Source: Lotus japonicus (Eukaryota; Streptophyta; Magnoliopsida; Fabales; Fabaceae). Taken from it: a DNA stretch of 64,000 nt. This document shows, piece by piece, positions 48,075 through 59,300 of the stretch (position 1 is the stretch's first letter; the number at the start of each line of letters is the position of its first letter). Below the pieces are notes generated by a model that saw only the letters and a list, made by a program, of their open reading frames with translations, was not told the DNA's origin and did not search any database. The stretch spans positions 93,708,576-93,772,575 of the forward strand of contig NC_080042.1 of assembly GCF_012489685.1 (NCBI RefSeq), given 5' to 3'. A program made the position numbers and the translations under genes.

Positions 48075-48659
48075 CTAATAATGTATAAAGATGAAAACAC
48101 AAAATCAATTATCCTGCAAAAATAAAAACCACTTACAACTACGAACCAAACAAAATTAGGGTTCCATCAAAAGATTTTTGAAACGAAGCAACAAAATCAA
48201 ATATATTCGAAAATCAACTCAATCGCAGAAAGAAAAACATATCAAACAAAATCAATAGATACCTAAAAAACCCTAACATCGTTGGCAAACTCTGTTGTTT
48301 ACCAAAATAAAATAAAGTACGCTTACAAATTTTGATGATGGCTACAGAAGAAACAGAAAGAGAGTGCTTACGATTAGGCGACGGTGGTGTTGAGGAACTG
48401 CGATGGAGTAGCGGAGCTTGTCTAGGGTTTCGTTTGATACCAGCACTCTCGAATCGAAAGAGATATTACAGAGCCGCGAAGAGAAACAAACCGAGGTAAC
48501 AATGATGAAGGGAAAGGGTTTGGGTATTTATTGTGTGATGTAGATGGCGGTGACTCAATCGGGTCTCTTTTTGGATTGGAGTTACATACCCGAACCCGGT
48601 AACCTATATATAGCAATTCCAATGAAAACGCGTCGCGTGGCATCTAAGCAACTATTTTA

Positions 48660-48851
48660 CCTTTTTTTATATAAATCTTTACAAATTATTTATTATTTAT
48701 ATCTCTTTTAAATCCATCTTAAATTGAGATTTTTTTTAAATAAATTTACAAAATTTAATAAAATCTTGTAACTATATTTACCTTTCAATGTAACCGAAAA
48801 AAAATTACCTTTCAAATTATTAGTACTATGCATATTATATTATATTAAAAT
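48660..48851. other. AT-rich spacer upstream of UIEF-like gene
   Basis: Promoter-distal AT-rich DNA. Nothing recognised. A 9-bp target duplicate of the next element ends it. Confidence 0.4.
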
Positions 48852-49045
48852 GAGTTTAATGGATATGCACTGACAGTGTAAAATAGTTTTACACAGTCAT
48901 CCAATCAAAGCATGCCACATAGGAGAGATAATTACATTTGACTTTAATTTTAATTAAAAGAATAAGATATTTTCTGATTTGGCGGAATTCAATTGGATGT
49001 CTGTGTAAAACTATTTTACACTGTCAGTGCATATCCATTAAACTC
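48852..49045. mobile_element. Mutator-like MITE with perfect 9-bp duplication
   Basis: The 194-bp element has inverted ends of about 44 bp beginning GAGTTTAATGGATATGCACT, then GACAGTGTAAAATAG, then TTTTACAC. The match between the two ends is essentially perfect. TATTAAAAT occurs directly on both sides (48843-48851 and 49046-49054). Nine-base duplications are typical of Mutator insertions. I recall this TIR type as common in legume genomes. Confidence 0.9.
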
Positions 49046-49209
49046 TATTAAAATTAAAATACTTAAACCAATAATTAAAAAGTAGTATTGTACACTTTGT
49101 ATTTTTTATATATTATTAATTAAATATTTTTTAAATTACTTAAAAAATCTAAAGTGGCTCAACAATTAATTTAGATTTTTTTTTGTGACAAAGGTAAGAT
49201 AAAAAAAAA

Positions 49210-49385
49210 AATACTAACCAACTACATCCTGACAGAGCAGGGGCACTACTGGCGATGGAGGCGTGCTCCAAACCTTCCAATCCCAATTTTCACCAGCAGC
49301 AAGCTTTGCCAAAGCATCTGCAACCATATTTTGCTCGCGAGGAACATGAGTAATGGTTACTGTCCAATCTCTCGCCAATCATCTA
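49210..49385 (-). pseudogene. LINE RNase H-like fragment 1
   Basis: The minus strand encodes DWTVTITHVPREQNMVADAL, then AKLAAGENWDW and a short tail. This is the C-terminal end of the RNase H-like domain (RVT_3) carried by plant LINE retrotransposons and related solitary ORFs. The rest of the element is missing. Confidence 0.7.
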
Positions 49386-49529
49386 AAGTGACTCTTCATT
49401 TTAGAGAATACAAATCTCTTTTAATAAACCGTGATTAACATGAACTTAACTTATTTTACTAAAAATTTAGGGAAGAACACCAATATCTTTTTTTTGTGTA
49501 CATTGAAAAAAGACAAGAAAACAAGAGAA

Positions 49530-50000
49530 AATACAAGGCTAACAAATCCCTAACCAAGTTGGGATTGGGCTCTTGAGGTGGAGCCTCAAGACAACAAAAG
49601 TCACACGAGAGGCGAGCACCTAACCCAGCAAAGCAATCTGCTGCGTTGTTAGCATCCATGGAGATATGTATCAAGCTTATACTCCAATCACGGTCCAAAA
49701 GAAGCCTGAGCTCATGAAAATCAAAAGTGGTGAAGGTACCTTTAGTAAGCTAACGTGTCAAAAATCTCAAGACAATCCACTTCACAGGTCGCATGCCGAA
49801 CATTATCAACCCACAGACAATTGAAGCATTGGATAAGAGCAATGAGTTCAGGTACAAGCAGACTCCCATTGGTTGTCCCAGCATAAAACCCGAAAACCCA
49901 ATTACCCAAGTGGTATCGTATAAAACCTGACCTATGGTGCGTTTGGAAAAAAAGATTAATTAAGCGCTTATTATGGCTATAAGCGCTAATTGCATAAGCC
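49530..50000 (-). pseudogene. LINE RNase H-like fragment 2
   Basis: From 50000 downward the minus strand encodes HLGNWVFGFYAGTTNGSLLV, then ELIALIQCFNCLW and VDCLEIFDTLA. After a frame change near 49740 it continues with LDRDWSISLIHISMDANNAA and DCFAGLGARLS. Order and spacing fit one RVT_3 RNase H domain with a frameshift. It stands head to tail with fragment 1, and the two differ in sequence, so they are remnants of two insertions or of a diverged duplication. Confidence 0.72.
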
Positions 50001-50098
50001 ATTTTCGCGAGATAACTTATGAAAATAAGTTCAAAACAACTTATAGATAAACCAATTAAGTTCTCCCAAAGCTCAATTAAGCTCTTCCAAAAAGGACC
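49935..50098. repeat. hAT-type MITE fragment
   Basis: GGTGCGTTTGGAA at about 49936, then AAGCGCTTATTATGGCTATA and AAGTTCAAAACAACTTATAG, are familiar words of a dispersed plant MITE. Only part is recognisable. It overlaps the 5' side of LINE fragment 2. Confidence 0.5.
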
Positions 50099-50099
50099 T

Positions 50100-50472
50100 G
50101 AATGGAAAAAATATGATCAATACGAATCCCTCAATCTATTGAAATAAATTTCTATTATTGTAAACCAAATCTCTATGGAGATGGATATTAGATGAGATGA
50201 GACATACTATTTTCACATAGTACTCGAAAAGCGCTTCAAAGGTGTAGAATGCCACAGAGCATCAAACAATTAGGAAAATACTGGACTAACAAAGAGTATA
50301 ATTCACTAACTTTGATTTATGATAAAGAAATTCCTGCTAACAGAGTATTCTCAATTCCACTTATTCATGGCTTCTACAGTCACTGTTGCCATTTCAATTT
50401 TATCTCAGACAAAAAAGTTTATTCCAAAAATTTGCTTCCTTTTCACTCTATGCTAGACTAAGAGGGAAGGAA
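50100..50472. other. Spacer and 3' flank of NDPK3
   Basis: Contains the NDPK3 3' UTR. The plus-strand short frames here have no family feature. Confidence 0.5.
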
Positions 50473-52835
50473 TCAGTTGGAACCATAGACCCACTTCTCT
50501 GCATTGCTAGTGAAATTAACCAACTCTTCTGGCTTAAACCACAAGTTGACTTCATCCTTGGCAGTCTCTGGACCATCACTCCCATGGATGATATTTCTAC
50601 AGATAAAGGTAACAATCAGATTGTGATAACCGAATTATGGACAATGCATGTATGTAAAGAATGAAGCATGTCTCTATGCTAAACAATACCTTCCAACGAT
50701 GACAGCCAGATCGCCTCTAATAGTTCCAGGTTCTGACTTCTGGGGATCTGTGGCCCCAATTAGCTTTCGGCCATATGATATTGCTCCCTGTCCTTCCCAG
50801 ACCTGTAACATGAATTTTCGGGAACAAATAAGACAACAGGTTAGGAACATGAATCAAAATCTTCTGCCTCCAAATGATGTCTTAATTTGCTGTTTCACCA
50901 GTGAAAACTTGCAGGTCAATTAAGAAAAACAACATGGGTGGGGCAGTTATACATGGTAGTTTTTAATTGTCATGTCAGTATTTTATTGGTGAGACAAAGA
51001 ATGATTTAGGTACATGAGATTTCAATCCCACAGACATTAGGTTGTTTTGATCCAAAAGGCAAGAGATTGAACAGATTCTAACCATTGCAACAACAGGGCC
51101 AGAGCTAAGGAATTCACATAGCTCATTGAAGAAGGGTCTCTCCTTCAGGTCATGGTAATGTCTCTGGGCGAATTCCTTTGAAGGAACTAATACTTTAATT
51201 CCCACAAGCTTGTATCCTTTCCGCTCAAAACGAGATATAATCTCTGAAATCTGCAAAAATAAATATCTTAGAAGTTGTATACTAAAGTATACCCATTGCC
51301 TCAGAAACAATCCATAAGAAGTGCTAGAAATCTAGTTTCACTTTACCAGCCCTCTCTGCACTCCGTCAGGCTTAATGGCAATGAAAGTGCGCTCCAGCTG
51401 GTAGGGAAAATGAACACATGATTTGCACATAAGAATCATTATCAAGAAAGACAACAAGCAAAGATGAAACTGAAAATAGACATGATGACGATAAATGTTG
51501 AATGTACCTCAGCAGCGTGCACCTCCTGATCTTGGAGAAGGAAAGCTGCAAGACATATAAGAAGAAAAATGAGGGGAAGTAGTCTAAGATATGAATATCT
51601 GTTTGACGGATGTTCACTGATATTGTGCTACATTAAGAACCAACTGTGAAGTGTGAACTGACAAATGAAAAAGGTCTCAAAGCACAAAGCATAGTTTTGA
51701 GCCTTTGTGAAAACCTAGAAGTTAACTAGTGTAAACTACTAGATTTTGCTTTGATAAACTAACATGTATAAATTATTAACGTAATCTGAAGATTGATATA
51801 CACGACGCACACACAGAAAAAGAAAATGGTAATGTCAACTCATGGCTTTTGCAGTGTAATTTATCTATTGTGCAAATCATGGTAGAGATTAAGGAATCAG
51901 CAAGAAAGAAAAGCCATCACAAAAATGTACAAATGTGCTAAAACTATAAGCGTCAATTGGTAAATTGAAGAGGCTGGATTGAACTATTGAAATTCATTGC
52001 CGATGCAGGGATATTAAGGGAAGCAATCATATCTAGACCACATAAAAAATCTTTAGTTTTATACTGGGATGCAGACACACAGAGCAGTTAATTATAAATA
52101 GATCCCGGAAGCCACGGAGCTAAGGTAAAACAAGGCAAAAGGCTCCTCTTCCTTTTGATTCCAGAAAGCTTATTATTAACACCTAAGCCATCATATTGTT
52201 TGTATTCATTTGACATATAAGACATGCACTTAAAGACACACATATAAGACAACAAATTGGGGTTGGCAAAGAGGTATGCAAGACAAGAGATGTTATTTTT
52301 GTTTGTATTCTTTCTTATGAAAATCAGAAAATGAATGTCTTGTTCTGAAAATTGGGTTATTCATAATTGTCCAAACCTGCAGCAGGAAGAGCAAGAGCTC
52401 CTGAAATCCATGCTCCGGGTCCACTTTGAGAACCAGCCCTTCTGTAACTGGAAGCCAGAAGAGGCGCTTTATTGGTGAACAAAACTGCAGAAGCAGCACC
52501 TACCGCACGCCCTTCTGCAAAAACAATGATCCAAACCCAATCATAATCAGAGAAACTCAAAATTCAATCTAATTTGCATACGGCGCACAAAACTTGAGCT
52601 GAACTATAGTAATTAACATAGCTGAATCCAAATTTAACGACAACAAATTAACCGATGGAATCAACGAAGCTCGAAGACATTGTTAATGGAATATAGAACA
52701 GAATCAGATCAAAGAGTGAATGAATACTACGAGATCGGAAAATGGTGGCTTACCGGAGAAAAAACGAGAGGCGTTGGAAGAAGAGAGGAGGGACCTGGTG
52801 GCTCTAGAAGCGGATCTGCAAACCTGGGAAGCCAT
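50473..52835 (-). CDS. NDPK3: Nucleoside diphosphate kinase III, organelle-targeted
   Basis: Seven coding exons, 52835-52754, 52514-52377, 51545-51508, 51397-51347, 51250-51083, 50802-50690 and 50596-50473, total 714 nt, 237 aa, the normal size for NDPK3. Residues 1 to about 85 are a Ser/Arg/Ala-rich targeting region ([20 protein letters not shown]) with a hydrophobic part ([16 protein letters not shown]). This fits delivery to the mitochondrial intermembrane space and possibly plastids. The kinase domain starts at [48 protein letters not shown] and [20 protein letters not shown] follow. The phospho-accepting His is in NIIHGSD (about residue 201). The enzyme moves gamma-phosphate between NTPs and NDPs. 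A TATA box (TATATAAC, 52938-52931) lies about 100 bp upstream. Confidence 0.95.
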
Positions 52836-52930
52836 CACGTTGGACTCACTCGACGGCTTTGGAGAAAGACTGTGTTGTGTTGTGTCGTGTGTGATTTATG
52901 CGACTGAGTGAGCTTCTTGTGTTGGAGTCA

Positions 52931-52938
52931 GTTATATA
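52931..52938 (-). promoter_or_regulatory. TATA box of NDPK3
   Basis: TATATAAC on the minus strand, 96 bp from the start codon, predicts a leader of about 65 nt. Confidence 0.5.
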
Positions 52939-52949
52939 GTTGTTTGTTC

Positions 52950-53711
52950 CTTTTTGCAATTTGGTCCTTGGTTTTATTTTCATTTTCATTTTTGGTTCGT
53001 GTCGGTGAGCGTTTTAAGGGCTGTGAATACTGGTAGTAGTAACTGGTTAGTGGTTACTTGGTTAGGTCAAATCTAACCCCAATAATATAGGTTGTGACAC
53101 GTGAATCCAGACCCAGAAAACTGTAACAACTTAATCAGCAATGAGAACCATCTATGCGGTTTATTCATTTTGGAAAAAATTACATTCACATTAAACACAC
53201 CTCCACCTAGATAAAATATGAAGATAAATAAGTGATATGATAAGTGATGTAATAGAAAATGTAAATAATTAAGAAAATAAATGAGTGAGAATGTGATAAA
53301 AGAAAAATTATAGTGGGAATAGATCAAAATTCAAAACTCATTCTTTTAAGTGTTCATTTACTAATTAAATACTTCTTATTCAAAATGGGTGTACAACACA
53401 GACCATGTTTGGCACATGATCACCGCTAAGTTAGAATAGTAGGTCAGAGTAATGTATTTGTTCATTTTTAGAGTAAATAAACTAGTCCTTCAGAAACCTA
53501 ACGAGGGACACGAGACTTGAAAAATATTAAAACGCCACCTTATATCTTTTTTATTGGTCAAAAAACACCACCTAGTATTCAAAAGTTGTAAATGTCATTC
53601 GTGAAGTTTTTCATTTGAGGAGCGAAGAAGTATTTAAATTCTTACAAATTAGTGAATTACTATTGGTGGGTCGATTATATAAAGTTGGAAAAGAATAAAA
53701 CGCACTCACAG
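52950..53711. other. Intergenic DNA upstream of NDPK3
   Basis: No gene. Around 53160-53330 it resembles the repeat noted near 24340-24500. Confidence 0.45.
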
Positions 53712-54197
53712 GTAGGAATGACAATGGGTAGGGTCTGGGTAGGGTACTATAGTACTCATCCCCATACCCGCGTTTTAAAAATTACCCGTACTCGTCCTCA
53801 TACCCGCGTGGGTAGCAACTTGAATGCCCGTCCCCGTACCTGTGCCCATTACCAGCAATTTAGCTAACCAAAATATATTTTTCACTATTTTTGTTAATAG
53901 AAAATAAAAAATACAATTAACTTTTTAAATAAAAAACACTAATATAAATACAAAAAATTATCTACTGAACAAATAAAATCATTCAACTAAGAATATTTTT
54001 TTAGAACGAATAAGCAAGAAAGATATAACTTAATTTTTAATTTTGTATTTATAATATAGTCCTAAAGTTGTAGGTTATTAACTTACTAATTTTAAAAATA
54101 AGTGGAAGTAAATTAACAATGATTATGAATACTTTAAATATTCACCTATTTTTTAAAATAAGTAAGTTTGAAAGCTATAGCTTAAGTTAATTTATTC

Positions 54198-54229
<32 letters not shown>

Positions 54230-54408
54230 TGTGTGCGGGTATGGGGCGGGTTGGGTACTATAGTACCCATACCCGCACCCATACCCAATACTTTTTGCAG
54301 GTAATTACCCATACCCAACCCCATACCCATCTAGCGGGTTTTTACCCTACCCATAGTAAGTATTTTTTACGGGTACCCTATGGGTCCGAGACCCATTGCC
54401 ATCGTTAC
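53712..54408. mobile_element. TIR element with GGGTA/TACCC-rich ends
   Basis: The left end reads GTAGGAATGACAATGGGTAG and the inverted right end GTAACGATGGCAATGGGT. Both arms are full of GGGTA and TACCC words. The palindromic word GTACTATAGTAC occurs at about 53744 and again at about 54256. An (AAT)n run sits at about 54200-54229 and the middle is AT-rich. No ORF. I did not find a clean target duplication. The MITE type is frequent in legumes by my recollection; its superfamily is left open. Confidence 0.6.
54200..54229. repeat. (AAT)n microsatellite
   Basis: About nine to ten uninterrupted AAT/TAA units within the TIR element. Likely length-variable. Confidence 0.85.
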
Positions 54409-54790
54409 TGACAGGGAAGAAAATAAAGGAGGTTCTTCTTGGGGAACCTATCATAAAAAATGTTGCGTTGTTCACACGGTTGACATTTAACACACGAGAT
54501 TAATGAGCATATACCCCTCAACAATCACTAGTGTAACACAAGTTCTTTCCCCATGCTTGTATGATTCATCATCAGCACCAACCAAGATCACTAATTGTTC
54601 AGGCATAAGAAAATCAATTTTAGATCCCTTATGGTTATGGGTCGATTAAGTCCAGGAGAGCTGGAAGTGATGAAATAATCTTCAGTCTCTATTCAATTCA
54701 AATTACTATTTTATCTAGTATGTACAAGGGTCATATTTACATAAGTAGCTCATCTTTCAAGCCATCTTACAAGATAAGGTGTCAAATATA
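54409..54790. other. Spacer and 3' flank of PH-domain gene
   Basis: No additional gene seen. Confidence 0.5.
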
Positions 54791-56718
54791 CTACATATCA
54801 ATTGAACCATTGGGAGTTGCTGTATCAGATTCCAATTTGCAGTCAGATTTTAAAGCTGATAACCATGAGTCCACCTGAAAGATGAATAATAAGGGAGGGA
54901 ACTACATAGGTTAATATGATCAAAATATGTGTAGCCTGTAATTACTAATTAGATGTTGACTGTAAATAAAATAAGGATGTAAATAATTTAGCTCAGACTG
55001 TATGGACTTCATAATTTCAACTTTCAATTGCTTCAATCTAGTTCAATTTACTTTAAAAATTGGACAAATATGGTCTTGACTTTAACCTACCATTCGATGG
55101 AATTGGATCACAAAGGTTTATGTGAATGGCAAATTAAGACCATTCTGTCACTTGTCAGGTCAAAAGTTCTAATCTATGTCAGTGTCTTCCGTTTAGTTAT
55201 TGGATGATAAGTTAATGTCATGACCATGTTTTCTTAATTTTAAAAGCAGGGGAGTAAATTGGAGCAATTGTAAAACTATTAAGGATAAAAAATACAATTA
55301 AGCCTAAAAACAACCAATGAACAAACTAGGTTAACTTAGAGATACCTGTATCTTAGAACTACTTGAGCATTCATATCGTAATCCATGACGAGTTAAAATA
55401 TAAAAGGCATATCGCATCTCATCATCTTCACGCTTGAAACTCGGTAACTGATCTACTTCAATAATGTCAGATAGAAGCGTTGAGTCCTGAGGACTTAGAT
55501 CTGCAATTTTCCACCTTCATCAGCAATTGTAAATGAAAAACCAATCATCTCGAAGCTTAAGAATCAATATACTTGATAGAGCCAACAGCGCATGCATATT
55601 TATTTTTGTTAAAGGTATTGAACTATCGGTAAATCCCAAACACGAGCCTTCTAATGGCAAGAACTATGAAAGCATTGGTTCATCACATGGCATGAGAGCT
55701 TTCTCTAGAAATCTATCAAGATGGAAAAAAACTTTCAGTATCATCTAAAGAACAAATAACTACCTTACCTGTACAAACCAAATATAAGAATAGACATGCA
55801 CCCTGAAGAACAACAAAGCGAGGAACCCAATCATCTACTTCAGTATCATCTATAGGTGGAGATTCTCCCGGAAGTGCCGCCCATCTCTATGGACAAGAAT
55901 CACAAGCATATCACAAATTAGTACAAAGCCTGTCAGGGAAACATTATAGTGACCCACAAATTGATGCAGAGCAAAATAATGGAGATTTAGACGGTAAGTA
56001 CAGTTCGAATGTACAAATAGCCAGATAGACGAGATGACCGCAATATTTCATCAATATTTTCCAACCTGTATTCAATAAAAACACCAGAATTATTTTTAGA
56101 AAACGCCGACTTCTATTAAGAGATGTAAGAATTACCCACAAATAAGGAAGGGTAAGGTAAAGATTAAACCCTGAATTTCAACTCTAATATTGAGTAGCTG
56201 GTTCTATTACAGAAGGAAGAAAATCACTATTCACTATTAAGGAGACACATGGAGAACTATGAAAGAAAAACGGAAATTAAACTTCACTAGTCCCAACTAC
56301 TCAAACAACCACACATTCATAGACGCCAAAACTATTGCTAGCATCTGATCTTTGGTAATCTGATAAAAAGAGAAATACCCAAACCCAGGAAGAAAGGTAA
56401 CTAAAAGCTAACTACTTTTGGATAAGAACTTATAGAACATTATAAGACAAGATGTTAGAATAGTCCAAAGTTACAGATCACTCACTGAGCTTTTAATTGA
56501 GCTTCCCTCTCTTCTAAATCAGCTAGTTCTGATCGAAGTGACTCTACTTCAACAGCTGTCAGCTGAACCTACAAAAAATAATTTGCCATGGTAAGATACA
56601 TAGGAACTTCATCAATGACATAGGACTTAGAGTGTAAAATCTGTTCAAAGCAAACCTTTTCCTGACCACCATTACTGAGGCTCCAGGGCAGCCCCCGAAA
56701 AGAAAACAATTTCAACAT
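54791..56718 (-). CDS. Small PH-domain protein, 188 aa
   Basis: Six coding exons, 56718-56656, 56568-56486, 56065-56002, 55886-55769, 55500-55346 and 54874-54791, total 567 nt, 188 aa. The start ATG 56718 (MLKLFSFRGLPWSL) is the one in frame with exon 2; a shorter in-exon ATG (MVVRK) is out of frame. Residues about 22-60 form a coiled coil (VEVESLRSELADLEEREAQL). A pleckstrin-homology fold follows: GYLYIRTRWAALPGE, DDWVPRFVVLQGACLFLYL, RYAFYILTRHGLRYECSSSS, then the closing helix VDSWLSALKSDCKLE with its conserved Trp. It should bind phosphoinositides or a protein partner at a membrane; the ligand cannot be read. The exon 3 donor (ACT|GTACTT) is weak. A non-coding first exon with donor GTACAG probably lies near 57848-57940. 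Confidence 0.85.
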
Positions 56719-57939
56719 GAAAGAAGCCGTTGTTCGAGTCCACCGGTGGTACTGAGAGCTTAGTTATGCTAGACTGAGTGATTGATATTACGTTGACTCA
56801 AACTCTCTTATTGACATTCCAATTAATGATTTCTTTTCCCTTTTCCACAAGGAGAAAACACCTCAAAGCTTTAACAGTTCTAGGTTGTGTAATAGGTGTT
56901 CTGTTCTAAGAGATTCTTTAAGAAGGAAGGGCAAACCTATATCAGAGGAAGATAGTAATGAGAATTACCCCGAAACATCAACAATGCTAGGAAGGGCATC
57001 ACGCCCTTAACTAAGCTATACATTTCCTGAATTTGAATTCTCAGATTGATCTTACTATCTTAGTAATCCATATATGACATGCCTGCCAGAATTTGAAATA
57101 TAGAAGAAGTATGGTTCACCAACATATAAAAAAAGCACATCATATAAACAATCTACATTTCCCTTTTTGTTTTGTTGTTTTCCCCCTTACGTAAAAGAAG
57201 TAACTCTTCCACGAAGTTCGAATAAATCATATAAACTGAATCCGGGACATAATATCCTCAGATTATCATCTTGCTAAGCAAGATTAGTAAATTCTTAATT
57301 GGTTAGATAAAACTCCAGAGAAATAACACATGACAAATGCATTCAATATTCTCTCTCTTAGAAGCAATAGACCGAGTTTCAAAACCTAAGAGCTGTGATA
57401 CTCAACTAAAATAGGTTAAAAGTAAAGACTATAACAACATCTATCTCCTATAATACATGATCAGTCAAAGTCATTAACCCCCAATTTCATCAGCTTACAG
57501 AATTGAAGTCAAAATTGAAAACACGGAACACAAAAAATAAATAAATAAAAATAGAAAGCCTGAAAAATATAGGAAATAAACAAGGCAATGAGTAGGTGAA
57601 ACTGGATTAATTCATGTTTGCTGATTTATCCCAAATTCTCGAACAGCAAGGATCGCAGGTAAACTCATTCGTATGAATCATTTAGGTTTAGGAAAAGAAT
57701 GAAAAACTTAATTCTTCAATAAAGTAAACAGGTGCTTGCAAATTACAATCAGCAACAAATAATCCCTCACTCGAAGATAACACAACACGGAATAAAATCA
57801 ATGAATTGAGCTTTTTATGGTAATTTGCAAAGAGAGGATGCTGTACCTGCTGCGGTAGGACAAGGAGGAAGAGAGAACCAAACCAAGGTAGTTGCTGCTG
57901 CTGTTTACGCAAGCGGATGATATCATACGTACGACACCG

Positions 57940-59300
57940 GCTGTTCGGTATAACAAGGAGTAGTAGTTGCTTTGCTTTGCTTATGCTGGTTGGTTATATG
58001 TACAATGACTCTTTTACCCTTTCCCAGGCCCACCCGCAAATTATTCATATTTGGATAAGCCCATTTTCAGCCAGAGACAAAAATTATATTATATTATTGT
58101 TCTTTACATAATCCAAGATAACAATTACGATAATGATACCGATATACTGTTTGATTCTATCATTTTAATGCTTTTTATCTGTTAAATAAAATTTCATGTT
58201 TATCTTGCCAAATTACTAACCCGTTTGAATACAAAATAAATTGCACTTATTGAGATAAGTTTCAATAAACCGATATCTAAACCGGGGATAGGTAGATTTT
58301 TCAATTCAAAAAGAGGACGTGAGGGATATTTTATTCTTTTCTTATTTGGTTTACAAGGGGAAAAAACTCATTTAGTCATTTACCTTCATAAATATTAAAA
58401 GTAACTGACATTAAAATGCGAAGAAGGCAATTTTCAACTTATACACATAAACTAGGACATTTGAGTTTGTATACTTCAAATATCCTAAACCTCTTCTCTC
58501 CCTCCAAACAAACCAATATTTGAGTGTAAGAAAAATTGAAAGAGGAGGAACTTTAACCCCCTTCATTTAATCTATTTCTTCCCATCTTTTCCAGGATTTT
58601 CAACTGAACAAAACAAGTGAAAATTCCTCTCCTCCATGTTCTCCCGACCAAAACTAAATAAATAATTTATCAGTGAGATTAATGTGCATTTTCATTAAAT
58701 AATAGAGAAAATCAAGACTGTATTTTTGGTTTGCTATGAAATCCATCAGCCAGAGCACAAAAATTAACGCAATGAAGTTCAAGGTATACTTTATTTTTTG
58801 CCAGAGGCAAGCACAAGTCAACATAGTTTGTTGACACGAAAAAAACTACCTTGTCCGAACCCTGAGAAAGTCATCTGTTGTTGGGAGGAAGAGTAGTACT
58901 ACTACATGTATCTAAATGAGATTAGTCTTTTGTCCTCATAAGGGTGGGAACAACCTTTGAAGACAAAAATAAAGTTTGTTCACCACTCCGTTAATCTGTC
59001 CTATTGAATTCTGCACTTTAGACGGAAAAAAAAAGAACAAGCAAACCTGTAAACTTTTTTTCTCCAGAAAAAAATATTGGAATTCCATTCATGGAAAAAT
59101 TAATCAGTAATCATGGTAAATTTAATCCTATGTATATTCCGGTTACTGAAAATCAATCAGTATTTAACCAAAAAAAAATCGATCAGTATAGTGTTCTAAG
59201 AAAACACTAAGCACCAAAAATAAGACACATCAGCTGTGGATATTGATGGATCAGAGCCGCGGAAATGTGTAAACTATAGTCTTCCCTTGAACATACTCAA
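57940..59300. other. Intergenic DNA between PH-domain and KGD4-like genes
   Basis: AT-rich. It includes the promoter of the PH-domain gene and the 3' flank of the KGD4-like gene. No other gene or repeat border recognised. Confidence 0.5.
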
